Below, piece by piece: positions 51,653 through 59,684 of a stretch of 64,000 bases of DNA. The notes under the pieces were generated by a model that did no database searches, was not told the origin of the DNA, and was given only the letters and a program-made list of their open reading frames with translations. The DNA is from Erythrobacter aureus (GTDB lineage: Bacteria; Pseudomonadota; Alphaproteobacteria; Sphingomonadales; Sphingomonadaceae): the NCBI RefSeq assembly GCF_003355455.1, contig NZ_CP031357.1, positions 1,466,501 through 1,530,500 of the forward strand, given 5' to 3'. Numbering within the stretch: the stretch's first letter is position 1; every line of letters starts with the position of its first letter. The translations under genes were made by a program, and so were the position numbers.

Positions 51653-51924
51653 CGGGCTGGGTCCTCGGGATAGAAATGGAAGGGCGGGCACATCCGCCCG
51701 CGAGATTTGCAGGCGCAGATAGTCGCACCGGGGCCAAGGGGCAAGCACTCCGGAAGCTCGACAGGTTGCAAGCTACACTTGCCGATCATTTCAAAAATAA
51801 AGTCGCATCTTTAGTGGACTTTTCCACCAAAACAGCCGATTTCGGGCGAGAATCGGGGGTATTACTTACACCAACAATTAACCGCGCCTGCCTATTCGAT
51901 GGGCAGGAGGGGCAGGGGCATTCC

Positions 51925-53136
51925 ATGCGCGAACAGATTATGGGTCTGATCACACCGACGATGGCGATCGTGTTTCTCGCGGTCTTCGTCATCATGTGGT
52001 GGCGTGGGAAGATGGGCGCTTATGTGCTTGGTTTTGCTGCGGGCTACCTCTTCTTCGCGCTCGGCTTCGCGGCTACGCATCTGCTGGACACCGGTTCACC
52101 TTACGTTTTTCACGTCACGCAGTTCTTCTACTCTATGAGCGTCGCATCGGGTGCCTGGGCGCTTACCAAGCGCGCAAACCAGCCCAATTACCTCGGGGTT
52201 CTGCTGACGATCTACGGGTTTTCGGCGGCGACACTGGCGGTCGCCGTCGCGACAAGTCCGGATATTTCGTCCCGCCTCATTATCGTCAATGTGGGGTATG
52301 GGGCGATGTATCTCGTGCTCGTCATGGCGCTGCTCGGTGCCCAGCGGCGAGAAGCGATCGACAAGCTACTCATCCTGATGCACGCATTGCTGGCTGCGCA
52401 GTTTATGATCCGCCCCGTGCTCACGCTTTTGGTCGAACAAAGCATCCCGGCTGACGTTTATCGGCAGTCGATCTATTATTCGGTTCTCAACCTGTCTTTA
52501 GCGGTGATCTCGCTTATGACCGCGATGGTGCTGGTTGGGGCCTGCGTCTACGACCAGATCAAGGCTGTGCGCGAACAGGCCGAGCTGGACGGGTTGACCG
52601 GCCTGCGTACGCGGCGCGCGTTCGAGCAGAACGTGGTCGAAATGATCGAACGGGCGAAGCTGGAATGCGTCCCCGTTGCCCTGGTCGTGGCCGATATCGA
52701 TCATTTCAAGGCGGTAAACGATGTCTGGGGCCACCAAGTGGGCGATATGGCGATCAGGCAGTTCGGCGATGTCATCAAGAGCACCATCCGCGAGACGGAT
52801 ATTGCAGGACGAATCGGCGGCGAGGAATTCTGCATTCTCGCCTGGAACTGCAACGCAAAGGCTGCCGAGGCGCTGGCCGAGCGTATCCGTAGCGATTTCG
52901 CGCAGGTCCAGGTCGTCGGAATGCCGGACGACCATCGCCTCACCGCCAGTTTCGGCGTCGCCGGGCGCGGCGAGGGCGAAGGGTATGGCAGGCTGTTCGC
53001 GCGGACCGATGCGGCGCTTTATCGGGCGAAGGAAGGCGGGCGGAACCGCACGGTACGCGACGGTGCGGGCAAGAAGCGCGCCATCATCACTCCGATCAAC
53101 AAGACAGCCGGCGAATTGCGCGAGGTGGGCACCTAG
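51925..53136 (+). CDS. Membrane diguanylate cyclase (GGDEF)
   Basis: A 403-residue protein. Six or seven helices fill residues 1-210, followed by a GGDEF domain (about 220-380). The active site is RIGGEEF (298-302) and a canonical inhibitory site RETD (289-292) lies 5 residues before it, so the enzyme should make cyclic di-GMP with product inhibition. The sensor part has no named domain I can assign. AGGGG is 6 bases before ATG 51925. A CCTGCC/GGCAGG hairpin (51887-51907) precedes the start. The 272 bases upstream are AT-richer but have no gene. Confidence 0.9.
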   Translation: MREQIMGLITPTMAIVFLAVFVIMWWRGKMGAYVLGFAAGYLFFALGFAATHLLDTGSPYVFHVTQFFYSMSVASGAWALTKRANQPNYLGVLLTIYGFSAATLAVAVATSPDISSRLIIVNVGYGAMYLVLVMALLGAQRREAIDKLLILMHALLAAQFMIRPVLTLLVEQSIPADVYRQSIYYSVLNLSLAVISLMTAMVLVGACVYDQIKAVREQAELDGLTGLRTRRAFEQNVVEMIERAKLECVPVALVVADIDHFKAVNDVWGHQVGDMAIRQFGDVIKSTIRETDIAGRIGGEEFCILAWNCNAKAAEALAERIRSDFAQVQVVGMPDDHRLTASFGVAGRGEGEGYGRLFARTDAALYRAKEGGRNRTVRDGAGKKRAIITPINKTAGELREVGT

Positions 53137-54458
53137 CCGAAGCTCTTGCGTAGCAGCGCTGGCAGCATTGCCAATTGGAACGCCGGACGAAGCAGCAGAA
53201 AAGCGATGAAGCTAGCCCAGAGGCCATGGTTTCCGAGCGGCCAGCTCAGCCACAGAAAAAGGCCGTAAGCCGCCACAGCCCCCGCCATTGAGCTCAGAAG
53301 CGCACGAGTCCAGCTCGCGCCCACGAACACGCCGTCGAGTACGAAGCCGGCGAAGCCTGCCAGCGGTATCGCCACCAGCCACGGCCACAGCCTGCGCGCC
53401 TCGGCCGCAACCGCAGGCGTCGCGGCGAAGCTGTCGGTGATCATTCCGCCGAAAAACGAAAAGACGATCGCCAGCAAGATCGCCACGCCGAGGCAGCGCA
53501 GCAATATCGCCCGAATATGAGCGGTGAATCCTTGCCTGTCCGCGGCTCCGGCGCGCTCGCCATTGAGAACCTGAGCGGCGTTTTCGAACCCGTCGAGCAA
53601 GAGCGCGGCGAGCACGAAAAGCTGGTAGACTATGCCATTCGCGGCCAGCACCACCGGGCCGCGTTCGGCGCCCAGGCGAGTGAGGGCGGCAATTGCGATC
53701 ATCAGCACGACCGTGCGCAGAAACAGATCGCGATTGACGGCGAGGAAGGGCCTTAGTGCGCGGGGCGACAAGCTTGTCCTAGCCGCCAGCGCGGCGCGGA
53801 TGTCGCGACCCGCTAGGTGCCAGATCAGCGCGGCAGTCACGGTCAGCTTGGCGAACTCCGCGATGAAGCTGGACCAACCGATTCCCGCGATTCCCCAGTC
53901 CAGTCCCAGCGCCAGAAAGAGGCCCAGGGCGACGTTGAGAAGATTGTAACAGACCTCGATCGCCAAGACTTGTCGCATTTGTCTGCGCCCGATGAGAAAA
54001 CCGATGAGGGCGAAATTGACCAACACCGCAGGGGCGCTCCAATAACGGATATCCGCATAAACGATGGCGGCGGAGCGAACCTGGGCCTGCGCGCCCAGCG
54101 CATCGAGCAGCAGCGGCATCAGGAACGGTTTGGCGACCAACAGCAAAGCGGCGATCGACAGACCGACGACGAGCCCCTTCAGCAGCACTTCAGCCTGCGC
54201 CCGCGCGCCCGAACGTGTGCTTTCCTGCGCGACCAGGCCGGTCGTGCCGGTCTTGAGAAAGTTCATCACGGTGAACAAGGCGGCAAACAGTTTCGCGCCG
54301 ACGTCGACCGCGCCTTGGGTCGGCGCATCCCCGAGGCGCCCGACGATCCACATATCGCCCACGCCGATCAGCGCGGTCGCAACATTGGTAAGCATGGCGG
54401 GCAGCGCGATTGCCCAGATCAGGCGGGCATCGATGCTGGAAGAGCCGGAGGTGTTCAA
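53133..54458 (-). CDS. MATE family efflux transporter
   Basis: A 441-residue multidrug/polyspecific antiporter with 12 predicted helices, of the DinF subgroup. IWAIALPAMLTNVATALIGVGDMWIVGRLG starts the first bundle; the second starts near FLAVNRDLFLRTVVLMIA. No ATG is available near the start: TTG 54458 has GGGAG 9 bases upstream, and TTG 54467 is an alternative. It overlaps the end of the diguanylate cyclase gene by four bases on the opposite strand. Confidence 0.88.
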   Translation of the reverse strand: MNTSGSSSIDARLIWAIALPAMLTNVATALIGVGDMWIVGRLGDAPTQGAVDVGAKLFAALFTVMNFLKTGTTGLVAQESTRSGARAQAEVLLKGLVVGLSIAALLLVAKPFLMPLLLDALGAQAQVRSAAIVYADIRYWSAPAVLVNFALIGFLIGRRQMRQVLAIEVCYNLLNVALGLFLALGLDWGIAGIGWSSFIAEFAKLTVTAALIWHLAGRDIRAALAARTSLSPRALRPFLAVNRDLFLRTVVLMIAIAALTRLGAERGPVVLAANGIVYQLFVLAALLLDGFENAAQVLNGERAGAADRQGFTAHIRAILLRCLGVAILLAIVFSFFGGMITDSFAATPAVAAEARRLWPWLVAIPLAGFAGFVLDGVFVGASWTRALLSSMAGAVAAYGLFLWLSWPLGNHGLWASFIAFLLLRPAFQLAMLPALLRKSFG

Positions 54459-54533
54459 GCGGTGCAACTCCCGCGCTGTCGCTCGAGCATTTCCGACGAG
54501 ATCCGCCCGTGGGCGGCTTGGGTCATGAAATGC

Positions 54534-54610
54534 TGGTCGGGGAGACTGGATTCGAACCAGCGACCCCTTGTACCCAAAACAAGTGCGCTACCAGGCTGCG
54601 CCACTCCCCG
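54534..54610 (-). tRNA. tRNA-Pro (TGG)
   Basis: Read from the minus strand it starts CGGGGAG and ends CTCCCCGACCA, a perfect 7-bp acceptor with encoded CCA. The anticodon stem-loop is CTTGT-TTTGGGT-ACAAG, giving anticodon TGG, and the T arm contains GGTTCGAATCC. 77 bases, normal cloverleaf. It reads proline codons CCA and, by wobble, others. Confidence 0.95.
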
Positions 54611-54638
54611 ACCGATTTCTTCCGCAAGGCGCCAGGCT

Positions 54639-54715
54639 TGGTGGGCCCGGCAGGACTCGAACCCGCGACCTAGCCGTTATGAGCGGCCAGCTCTAACCAA
54701 CTGAGCTACAGGCCC
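54639..54715 (-). tRNA. tRNA-Ile2 (CAT, lysidine type)
   Basis: Minus-strand sequence starts GGGCCTG and ends CGGGCCCACCA with encoded CCA. The anticodon loop is CTCATAA, anticodon CAT. It could be called tRNA-Met, but the acceptor carries C4-G69 and C5-G68, known TilS determinants in E. coli, so it is more likely the isoleucine tRNA that reads AUA after lysidine modification. 77 bases. It lies 28 bases from tRNA-Pro. Confidence 0.85.
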
Positions 54716-54770
54716 CAGCCACGCCGTGCGGAACAGCGCGCCTAGCCTCGCCGAGAGAGGCTTGCAAGCG

Positions 54771-55729
54771 CTAGGAGTCGACTGCCGCCATGATTTCCGC
54801 AACCGTGGTCGGCCGCACCCCGCGCGAATCGAGATAGGCGTAGACACCCGTAGCCAGTCATAGAGGGTGTCGAGGTCGTCCTCGTCGCGCACATAGGGCG
54901 TATGACCCGGGGCCAAAGACGGGCTGTGGAAGCTCAGCACCAGAACCGGGAGGCCATCGTCGATCGCGATGTCGCAGCCGCGAAGAGCCTCGTCCAGCGA
55001 AACTCCCTCGGGTGTCAGGGCTATGCGTTCGAGCATGCCGGTCTTGGCGAGGAGCCCCCCTAGTCGAGGCAGCTTTTCGACAAGCGGAAAGATCTGCGGT
55101 CCCTGTTGGCGCAGCATGCCCCAGAAAACCGTGGTGAGTGGAAGTTCGAGCAATCGTCTTTCGGGATCGACCCAGTAGGGCGTCACTGGGTGGCGGCTGT
55201 AGTCGGGTCCATGACGGCGCGAATAATTGTAGCGTGAGCGGACCGAACTATCTATCGCAATGCCCTGTGCGCAAAGATAGCGGGCGGTCTGTGTGCCGAG
55301 GCCATACCGTCCAGCACGATAGATCAGCGGTGCTGCCTCGAACCCCCTTTCGATCGCATCGCGCAGGCGCCGGAACTTCTCTTCTTCGAGCGAGGGAGGC
55401 AGGTTGCCGGCAAAACTGTTTCGAGTGCAGATTTCCTCTTTCAGCGGGGGATTGACCCAGGGGTGCAGTTGTACCCCCACTTCGGCTTTGCCGCGCGCCA
55501 CGGCATCGCCGATAATGTCCTGCGCTTGCCGATCTTTCGCGATTGGCCAGTCCACAAGATAGACCGGCACCACGCCGATCCCTTCACAGAATTGCTGGAA
55601 CTTCGCGATCCAGCGCACATGGGCAAGGCCATACCCATCGCTGCGGAAGCTGTCGTTCCACTCGAACTCTTCCTCGGTATCGACCGTCAACAATGTGCGT
55701 TGGCCGAAGCCATCCGCGAACCTGGCCAT
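54771..55729 (-). CDS. Polysaccharide deacetylase family protein, with an apparent -1 frameshift
   Basis: A NodB-fold carbohydrate esterase of about 319 residues. RTLLTVDTEEEFEWN carries the metal-binding Asp; VGVQLHPWVNPP the His of the HxxxH-like pair (partly altered); APLIYRAGRYGLG the Arg; VLVLSFHSPSLAPGHTPYV the final His. Reading as given, the C-terminus runs into the tRNA-Ile gene with non-protein sequence. Adding one G to the GGG run (CCC at 54847-54849 on the plus strand) gives WLRGVYAYLDSRGVRPTTVA and a stop at 54771. Probably a WalW-type wall or capsule enzyme; substrate unknown. Confidence 0.8.
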
Positions 55730-55783
55730 CTGAGCAGGCTTCGGCGGATCGAGGAGATTGGCGTTTGAAATAGCGGACGTATC

Positions 55784-57580
55784 CTAGCCGGTTGCGCGAT
55801 CTGGCGCATCGGCAGGGCTAGGCAGCGTCCGGTTGTCGGTCAAGAGCGGGAGGCTCAGGACCAAGACGTCTTCCATGCGTGAGAGGTCGCCGCCGGCTGC
55901 GCGGGCCTCCGCACGGGCAAGCCGCAGCGAGAAGCCTGCCCCGAAAATACCCGAGCTCAAAGTGCTGCCGCCCGAGCGGACTTCCGATGCGAAAATGTTG
56001 TCCGCATCCGCCAGCTTGGCGGGAAGTCCCGCGCGAAGCGTTACCTGTTCATCGTCGAGTCCCATGACAAGCGATACGGTTTCCCCGGCACCGGTCGCGC
56101 CGGCGAGCGTTGCCAACACCCGCCAGCCGAGCATCTCCGCTTCTTTCTGTGCGAGCGCGAGCGCGGCGGGTCGGTCGGCGATGCGAGCGTCGAAACGCGC
56201 CACGCGCGGGCCCAGCACGGTTTGCAACTGGTCCAGTTGCGCGCGGACGATGGCCGCGAAATCGCTTTCGCCCGACTCCAGGTCGAGCTCTCCGGTTTCA
56301 AGCCGGGCCAGCCGGTCCAATTCATCGAACCCGGCCAGGATATGCGCGGAATCCCCTGCGATCGACGCGGCAAGCGAGCGGTATTCATGCGGTGTCGGGC
56401 CGAAAACCTGCTGCTGGATGACCTCGGCATAGCCTTGCATCGCATTGACCGGGGTGCGCAATTCGTGAAGCAGTTGGCGCAGGCGGTCGGCCCCCCGCTG
56501 GGCTCGATTGTCGAGGGGAGCAACCGCGCGGCGAAACCGCCCGACATAACCATAGAAGCGGCCATCGCTGTGCGTGAAACGGGGGGCGGCATCGACGATC
56601 CACTCACCCTCGATCGTCTCCGCACCGCGCAGATGAACCGCCACGCCCCGCACGGGCTGGCGATTGACGAATGCCGTCGCAAAATCTTCCCCGGCTTGCG
56701 TACCGTTGCGGCGCTGCGACAGGTCGATCCCGACAACCATCGGCGCAATATGCGGCTCTGCCCAATCGACGCGGCCTTCCGAATTGGTCCCGAAACTGAA
56801 GGTGTCGAGCGGTTTGCGCTGGGGGATATCGTCGAGTTCAGCCAGTGGGAGCGTCGGCGCGTCGCCTGAGGGCGAAGCGGGGGCGCGCGTCTTGCGAAAG
56901 CTCTCTATCCGTTCGACCAAGGCCCGGATGTTTTCCGATTTACCTGCGGGCTCGCTTGGCCCGCGCTGCATGGAAGCTTCCCCAACCGCGCCAGGTGGGG
57001 CGGAAGGGGGGGGCTCTTCCAGCGGATCGTCGGAGGCGCCGTTTTCATTCGCGGGGCGCAATACCAGCGGTTCGGGCTCATGCAGGTCGAGAGGGCGCGC
57101 CTCCGGCTCTTCGATCTGTTGGGGCCGCTCCGGATGGACCGGCACGGGCAATGCGCGATCCGACACGCCGAGCCGATCGAGAATACGAATCGCCGCCTCT
57201 GGCAAATCCTTGCGATGGCGCAGGAAACCACGCGCGCGGATCGGCAAACGGGGAATGAGCTCTGCCCACTCCTCCCCCGTGAGCCGCGCACGATAAAGCG
57301 CGGCCCCGGCGATCGAGGGATGGGCTTCGCCGAACCAGCGGACCAATTCGGGATTGCGGAAGCGCCAACCATTCTCGCTCAGGATGGCGGCCCGATCAGC
57401 CACGGATATGACTTCCGCCAGCGCGATCAGGCGCAGATATGCCGCCGCCTTCAGCGCTGGATCGCCCGCCTGCGGACGCTCTCCGAGCAGATCGAGCAAC
57501 TGGCGGAACTGCGTTTTCGCCGCACGCTCGCCGGCGGCGCGGTGGCGCAGCACGGTGGCAAGGCGGTCGTCGAAATGCAT
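55784..57580 (-). CDS. Cytosolic histidine kinase-like protein with degenerate ATPase domain
   Basis: A 598-residue protein without membrane helices. Residues 1-140 are alpha-helical and HEAT/DUF2336-like. A Pro-rich linker follows, then a PAS-like region (about 265-350) and a HisKA dimerisation helix with intact phospho-acceptor in LLHELRTPVNAMQGYAEV (His near 372). The C-terminal HATPase region lacks a clear N-box Asn and G1 Asp; only GIFGAGFSLRLARAEARAAGG resembles a G2 box. It may be a DivL/HisKA_2-like scaffold or phosphotransfer protein rather than an active kinase. No response regulator is adjacent. Confidence 0.82.
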   Translation of the reverse strand: MHFDDRLATVLRHRAAGERAAKTQFRQLLDLLGERPQAGDPALKAAAYLRLIALAEVISVADRAAILSENGWRFRNPELVRWFGEAHPSIAGAALYRARLTGEEWAELIPRLPIRARGFLRHRKDLPEAAIRILDRLGVSDRALPVPVHPERPQQIEEPEARPLDLHEPEPLVLRPANENGASDDPLEEPPPSAPPGAVGEASMQRGPSEPAGKSENIRALVERIESFRKTRAPASPSGDAPTLPLAELDDIPQRKPLDTFSFGTNSEGRVDWAEPHIAPMVVGIDLSQRRNGTQAGEDFATAFVNRQPVRGVAVHLRGAETIEGEWIVDAAPRFTHSDGRFYGYVGRFRRAVAPLDNRAQRGADRLRQLLHELRTPVNAMQGYAEVIQQQVFGPTPHEYRSLAASIAGDSAHILAGFDELDRLARLETGELDLESGESDFAAIVRAQLDQLQTVLGPRVARFDARIADRPAALALAQKEAEMLGWRVLATLAGATGAGETVSLVMGLDDEQVTLRAGLPAKLADADNIFASEVRSGGSTLSSGIFGAGFSLRLARAEARAAGGDLSRMEDVLVLSLPLLTDNRTLPSPADAPDRATG

Positions 57581-57807
57581 CGGTTCTCCGGAATCGGTGG
57601 CGGCAGGCGGGCCTTACCTTGTCGCAGCCCAGGGTTTCTACAGCTGTAAAACTTAGGCTGAACGGAAAGTTGCCTGCGCGTTGCAAAGCGGGACAATTGC
57701 TGGCAAAGATAATAATGTTAGCCAAGAGGGCTGCATCGCGTTGTCAACATTTCGTGGAAGTTTCGCGATGCCCTGCCTTTGGCAAAAGGGTAGCAGGGAC
57801 ACAATCT

Positions 57808-58269
57808 ATGGCCAATCTCGACGATATAGACCGCCGGTTGCTGGGTGAACTCCAGGATGAGGGGCGGATCACCAATGTCGAGCTAGCCCACCGGGTGGGA
57901 TTGACGGCTCCGCCATGCCTGCGCCGCGTGCGTGCATTGGAGGAAGAGGGGGTTATCAAGGGCTATCATGCCGATCTCGATCCTTCGAAGCTGGGCTTTT
58001 CGATCACGGTCTTCGCCATGGTCAGCCTCAAGAGCCAGGCCGAAGATGCGTTGCGTGAATTCGAAGCGGCCATGAAGGACCTGCCCGATGTGCGCGAAGT
58101 GCACATGCTCAACGGCGAGATCGATTTCATAATCAAGATCGTCAGCAAGGACCTGCAGAGCTTTCAGGAGTTTCTGACCAGCAAGCTGACCCCGGCGCCC
58201 AATGTCGAGAGCGTAAAGACCTCGCTCACCATCCGCACCAGCAAGCACGAACCGGGTGTTCCGTTGTGA
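57808..58269 (+). CDS. Lrp/AsnC family transcriptional regulator
   Basis: A 153-residue regulator with HTH LGELQDEGRITNVELAHRVGLTAPPCLRRVRALEEEGVI and RAM domain including REVHMLNGEIDFIIKIVSKDLQ. The effector-site residues differ from the Lrp at 39.7 kb, so its ligand is likely different. Upstream, TTGC-TG-GCAA and a nearby TTGC-AAA-GC suggest possible operator half-sites. The start at 57808 is chosen by family length. Its stop overlaps the next gene as GTGA. Confidence 0.88.
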   Translation: MANLDDIDRRLLGELQDEGRITNVELAHRVGLTAPPCLRRVRALEEEGVIKGYHADLDPSKLGFSITVFAMVSLKSQAEDALREFEAAMKDLPDVREVHMLNGEIDFIIKIVSKDLQSFQEFLTSKLTPAPNVESVKTSLTIRTSKHEPGVPL

Positions 58270-58700
58270 GCGGCGCCGAGCGGATCGAGGGGCATTGCCT
58301 GTGTGGCGCGGTCACCATCGCGCTCGATGGCCCCAAGCACGAGATTGAAATCTGCCAATGCGACATGTGCCGACGTTGGGGCGGTTCTTTCTACAGCGCA
58401 CAGACGGGTGAAAATGCCGAGGTTTCCGGCGATGATGCTATTACTGCTTACCGTTCGAGCGAATGGGCCGAACGCGCCTTTTGCTCGAAATGCGGCAGCA
58501 ACCTCTGGTACCGCTTTTTACCGACCGGCAATCGCAGTTTCTCCGCCGGCCTGTTCGATGCGGCGGTTAAATTCGCCGTCGAGAAAGAGATTTTCGTCGA
58601 TGAGCGCGCCGATTGGTGCCGGATCGAAGGCGACCATCCGCGCCAGACCGGTCAAGAAGTGATTGCCGAGGCAGAGGCGGCGGGCTTTCGCTTCGACTGA
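58266..58700 (+). CDS. GFA family protein (glutathione-dependent formaldehyde-activating enzyme-like)
   Basis: A 144-residue zinc-binding protein. The CENP-V/GFA pattern is intact: EGHCLCGAVTIAL, ICQCDMCRRWGGSFYSAQ and AFCSKCGSNLWYR, with cysteines for two zinc ions. Despite the name, most family members are not proven to act on formaldehyde. The GTG start overlaps the Lrp gene stop, so both are cotranscribed and the Lrp regulator may control this gene. Confidence 0.9.
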   Translation: MSGAERIEGHCLCGAVTIALDGPKHEIEICQCDMCRRWGGSFYSAQTGENAEVSGDDAITAYRSSEWAERAFCSKCGSNLWYRFLPTGNRSFSAGLFDAAVKFAVEKEIFVDERADWCRIEGDHPRQTGQEVIAEAEAAGFRFD

Positions 58701-58742
58701 TCCGCGCGATGGCGGGACCGAAAGCGATAAGCCCGCCTTCGC

Positions 58743-59561
58743 TCAGTCTCGATCCCCGCTCTTGATGATGAGCGTGTCTATGGGAAGGCTGCGTAGCAGT
58801 TCGCTGGCCGTGCTGCCGATCGTCGCGTGCCTAAGGGCGGATTCTCCATGCGTTCCCAGCACAAGCAGACCCGCTTCGCTTTCACGGATTTCTTTCGCCA
58901 GCGCACCGCCGGGACTTCCATAGACGAGGTGGGGCGTGACCCTCTTTTGCGTTTCAGGTCGCAGCTCGTTCATGAACTCCCTAAACACCTTGCTTTCGGC
59001 CTCTCTCACCTCGTTACGCACATATGCGGCCTTCTGCCACCCTTCGAACGGCACACGATACGCGTGGATCAACTGGAAATCGGCATCGGGAAACAGGTCT
59101 GCGGCATCTTCGAGAGCATAGCGGGAGGGTGGATAGAAATCCGTTGCTGAAGCGATCTGGTTATAGGAATCGACCGGGCGGCTCTTGACCACCAATGTGG
59201 GTATCGAGGAGTGGCGGATTACGTAATCCACTGCCGTTCCCAGAAAGAAGTCCCGCATGTTGTTGAACCGTGCCACACCGAGCACGATCAGCATGGCCTG
59301 TTCTTCTTCGGCAATGCCAACGATTGCCAGATCGGCGCGCTCTATCGGGTATCGGAATGTGACCCGCGCATCCGGATGCGGAAGTACCGAGCGCATCCGT
59401 CGGTCAAGCTCGCCTCTCGATGGAGGGTCGCCCAAAGCCGGGTCGAGAGCATGGACGAGTATGACCTCTGCGTCCCACTCCTCCGCCAGGCTCAACGCCC
59501 GGTCAATTGCCCGATCCGCTTCTGCCCGGAAGTCCGTACCGACTACTATCTTTTTACTCAT
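58743..59561 (-). CDS. Universal stress protein, tandem UspA domains
   Basis: A 272-residue protein with two UspA domains: residues 1-140 (KKIVVGTDFRAEADRAIDRA to TLVVKSRPV) and 141-272 (IASATDFYPPSRYALEDAADLF to IDTLIIKSG). The ATP-binding G-2x-G-9x-G(S/T) pattern is clear only in the second, LGTHGESALRHATIGSTASEL; the first has LGVARFNNMRDFFLGTAVDYV. AAAGG precedes ATG 59561. It is divergent from a CPA2 antiporter gene (124-base gap), a pairing that suggests shared stress control. Confidence 0.9.
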   Translation of the reverse strand: MSKKIVVGTDFRAEADRAIDRALSLAEEWDAEVILVHALDPALGDPPSRGELDRRMRSVLPHPDARVTFRYPIERADLAIVGIAEEEQAMLIVLGVARFNNMRDFFLGTAVDYVIRHSSIPTLVVKSRPVDSYNQIASATDFYPPSRYALEDAADLFPDADFQLIHAYRVPFEGWQKAAYVRNEVREAESKVFREFMNELRPETQKRVTPHLVYGSPGGALAKEIRESEAGLLVLGTHGESALRHATIGSTASELLRSLPIDTLIIKSGDRD

Positions 59562-59684
59562 GGCTATACCTTTTGAATGATATACCCATCCTCGGTTTCC
59601 GGGTACCACGCGATTACCGGGGGGACAAGAAATTCAGCCGATCGCGTATCGACAAGGCAGGCTGTTTTCCCGAAGGTCGGCGCA

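Noticed and set aside
54677..54770. Deacetylase C-terminus extending into tRNA-Ile
   Set aside because: The extension is Arg-rich and overlaps a tRNA gene; the alternative frame has conserved-looking sequence and a stop at 54771.
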